Shown piece after piece: positions 5,874 through 6,395 of a stretch of DNA of 6,395 nt. The position numbers and the translations under genes are program-made. A model generated the notes under the pieces. It searched no databases. It saw only the letters and a list, made by a program, of their open reading frames with translations, and was not told the origin of the DNA. Each line of letters begins with the position of its first letter. The first letter of the stretch is position 1. Source of the stretch: an uncultured bacterium (GTDB lineage Bacteria > Gemmatimonadota > Gemmatimonadetes > Palauibacterales > KS3-K002); contig CANPVY010000266.1 in assembly GCA_947581845.1 (NCBI GenBank), forward strand, positions 1 through 6,395, in the 5' to 3' direction.

Positions 5874-6395
5874 ATGAAAAGCCCCTTTGTAGTACTCGCT
5901 GTCGTACTCATCACCGCGGGCTGCGGCGATGAGGCCACCGCTCCGTCCGCCGCCGTATCAGCTCTCGAGATCGTCAGTGGGGACTCCCAGGCAGACACGG
6001 TAGCTCGGCTGCTGGCTCAACCCCTGGTCGTGCGGGCCGTGACTTCCGGCGGTCGCCCGATCCAAGGGTTAGCCGTCCAATTCAGCGTGACGCGGGGACA
6101 GGGAAGTGTCTTCTCCAGATTCGACGTCACGGACCGAAACGGCGAGGCGCACGAGCGCTGGACGCTTGGGCCGGTCGCAGGAGAGCAGGAGGTCACAGCG
6201 CACACCGTCAATGAGGCGACGGGGAAGATGATCAAAGCGAGGTTCGTGGCCACTGCCCAGCCGGACAGTGTCGCCCGCATCGAGGTATGGCCGGACCCGC
6301 AGGCCGAAGCACACGGCGACACAATCGTAGTGGCGGACTCTCTGCAGTTCTTCGCCAACGCCTTCGATCGCTTCGACAACTTCCACAGCGACAGC
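5874..6395 (+). CDS. Lipoprotein with Big_1-type Ig-like domains, 3' end cut by window edge
   Basis: The frame is open for 174 codons from the ATG at 5874 to the last base, with no stop. The start MKSPFVVLAVVLITAGC is a lipoprotein signal peptide with the lipid-bearing Cys at 17; Gly at -1 and Ala at -2 fit, while Thr at -3 is a mild departure. A first Ig-like domain spans about 28-128. It shows the invasin/Big_1 pattern: LVVRAVTSGGRPIQGLAVQF (51-70), VTRGQGSV (72-79), VTDRNGEAHERWTLGPVAGE (85-104), then VTAHT. A second repeat starts at about 132 (SVARIEVWP) and includes FANAFDRFDN (160-169) before the edge. The protein should sit in the outer membrane or periplasm and is probably much longer, since such lipoproteins often carry several Ig repeats. 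It is transcribed away from the GWxTD genes, and nothing visible ties its function to theirs beyond a shared cell-envelope location. Confidence 0.88.
   Translation, partial: MKSPFVVLAVVLITAGCGDEATAPSAAVSALEIVSGDSQADTVARLLAQPLVVRAVTSGGRPIQGLAVQFSVTRGQGSVFSRFDVTDRNGEAHERWTLGPVAGEQEVTAHTVNEATGKMIKARFVATAQPDSVARIEVWPDPQAEAHGDTIVVADSLQFFANAFDRFDNFHSDS

Noticed and set aside
5669..5998. Minus-strand 109-codon frame
   Set aside because: It is antisense to the lipoprotein start and its promoter region; its composition is not protein-like and no family is recognised.
6017..6386. Two minus-strand frames of 120 and 105 codons
   Set aside because: They are antisense to the Ig-like lipoprotein, whose plus-strand frame shows clear Big_1 motifs.
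1..6395. CRISPR array, tRNA/rRNA, transposase or attachment sites
   Set aside because: No regularly spaced repeats, cloverleaf-like segments, transposase motifs or flanking inverted repeats were seen on either strand.

Overview
This GC-rich bacterial window carries four protein-coding loci and one gene relic, with no sign of tRNA, rRNA, insertion sequences or CRISPR. The exported TPR/GWxTD proteins, the Big_1-type Ig-like lipoprotein and the base composition together suggest a Gemmatimonadota-like or Acidobacteriota-like organism. That placement is an inference from family knowledge; no marker gene is present to confirm it.

Four loci lie head to tail on the minus strand, listed here in the direction of transcription. 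First is a 738-residue exported TPR/GWxTD-type protein (5623 to 3407). Next is a short relic of a related gene (3309 to 3099). Then comes a 735-residue exported TPR/GWxTD protein (2807 to 600). Last is the 5' part of a small probable lipoprotein resembling DUF2459 (426 to the left edge of the window). On the plus strand, diverging from the first GWxTD gene, a lipoprotein with an invasin-like Ig fold starts at 5874 and runs off the right edge. The 250 bp between the divergent genes hold a good -10-like hexamer and a 12-bp palindrome.

The two large proteins share one plan: a signal peptide, TPR-like helices, a central GWxTD region, then a beta-rich C-terminal part ending in a PGEY-x-VR-x-Q-x-TD motif. 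They are therefore paralogs from tandem duplication. The relic between them joins the first ~45 codons of such a gene in frame to its last ~17 codons. About 2 kb of interior is missing, and one extra base lies just after the start codon. The relic resembles the 735-aa gene much more than the 738-aa gene, and the two share an exact 31-bp stretch.

The start of the 735-aa gene holds a perfect 19-bp tandem duplication of its Shine-Dalgarno and start codon. This creates a two-codon mini-ORF (Met-Leu-stop) whose stop codon overlaps the second Shine-Dalgarno. The relic lacks this duplication.

All products appear to be exported or cell-envelope proteins, so the locus looks like a cell-surface or periplasmic module. 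The biochemical role of GWxTD proteins is not established. The most unusual content here is the decay and duplication history of the tandem array and the duplicated translation start, not a recognisable new enzymatic system.
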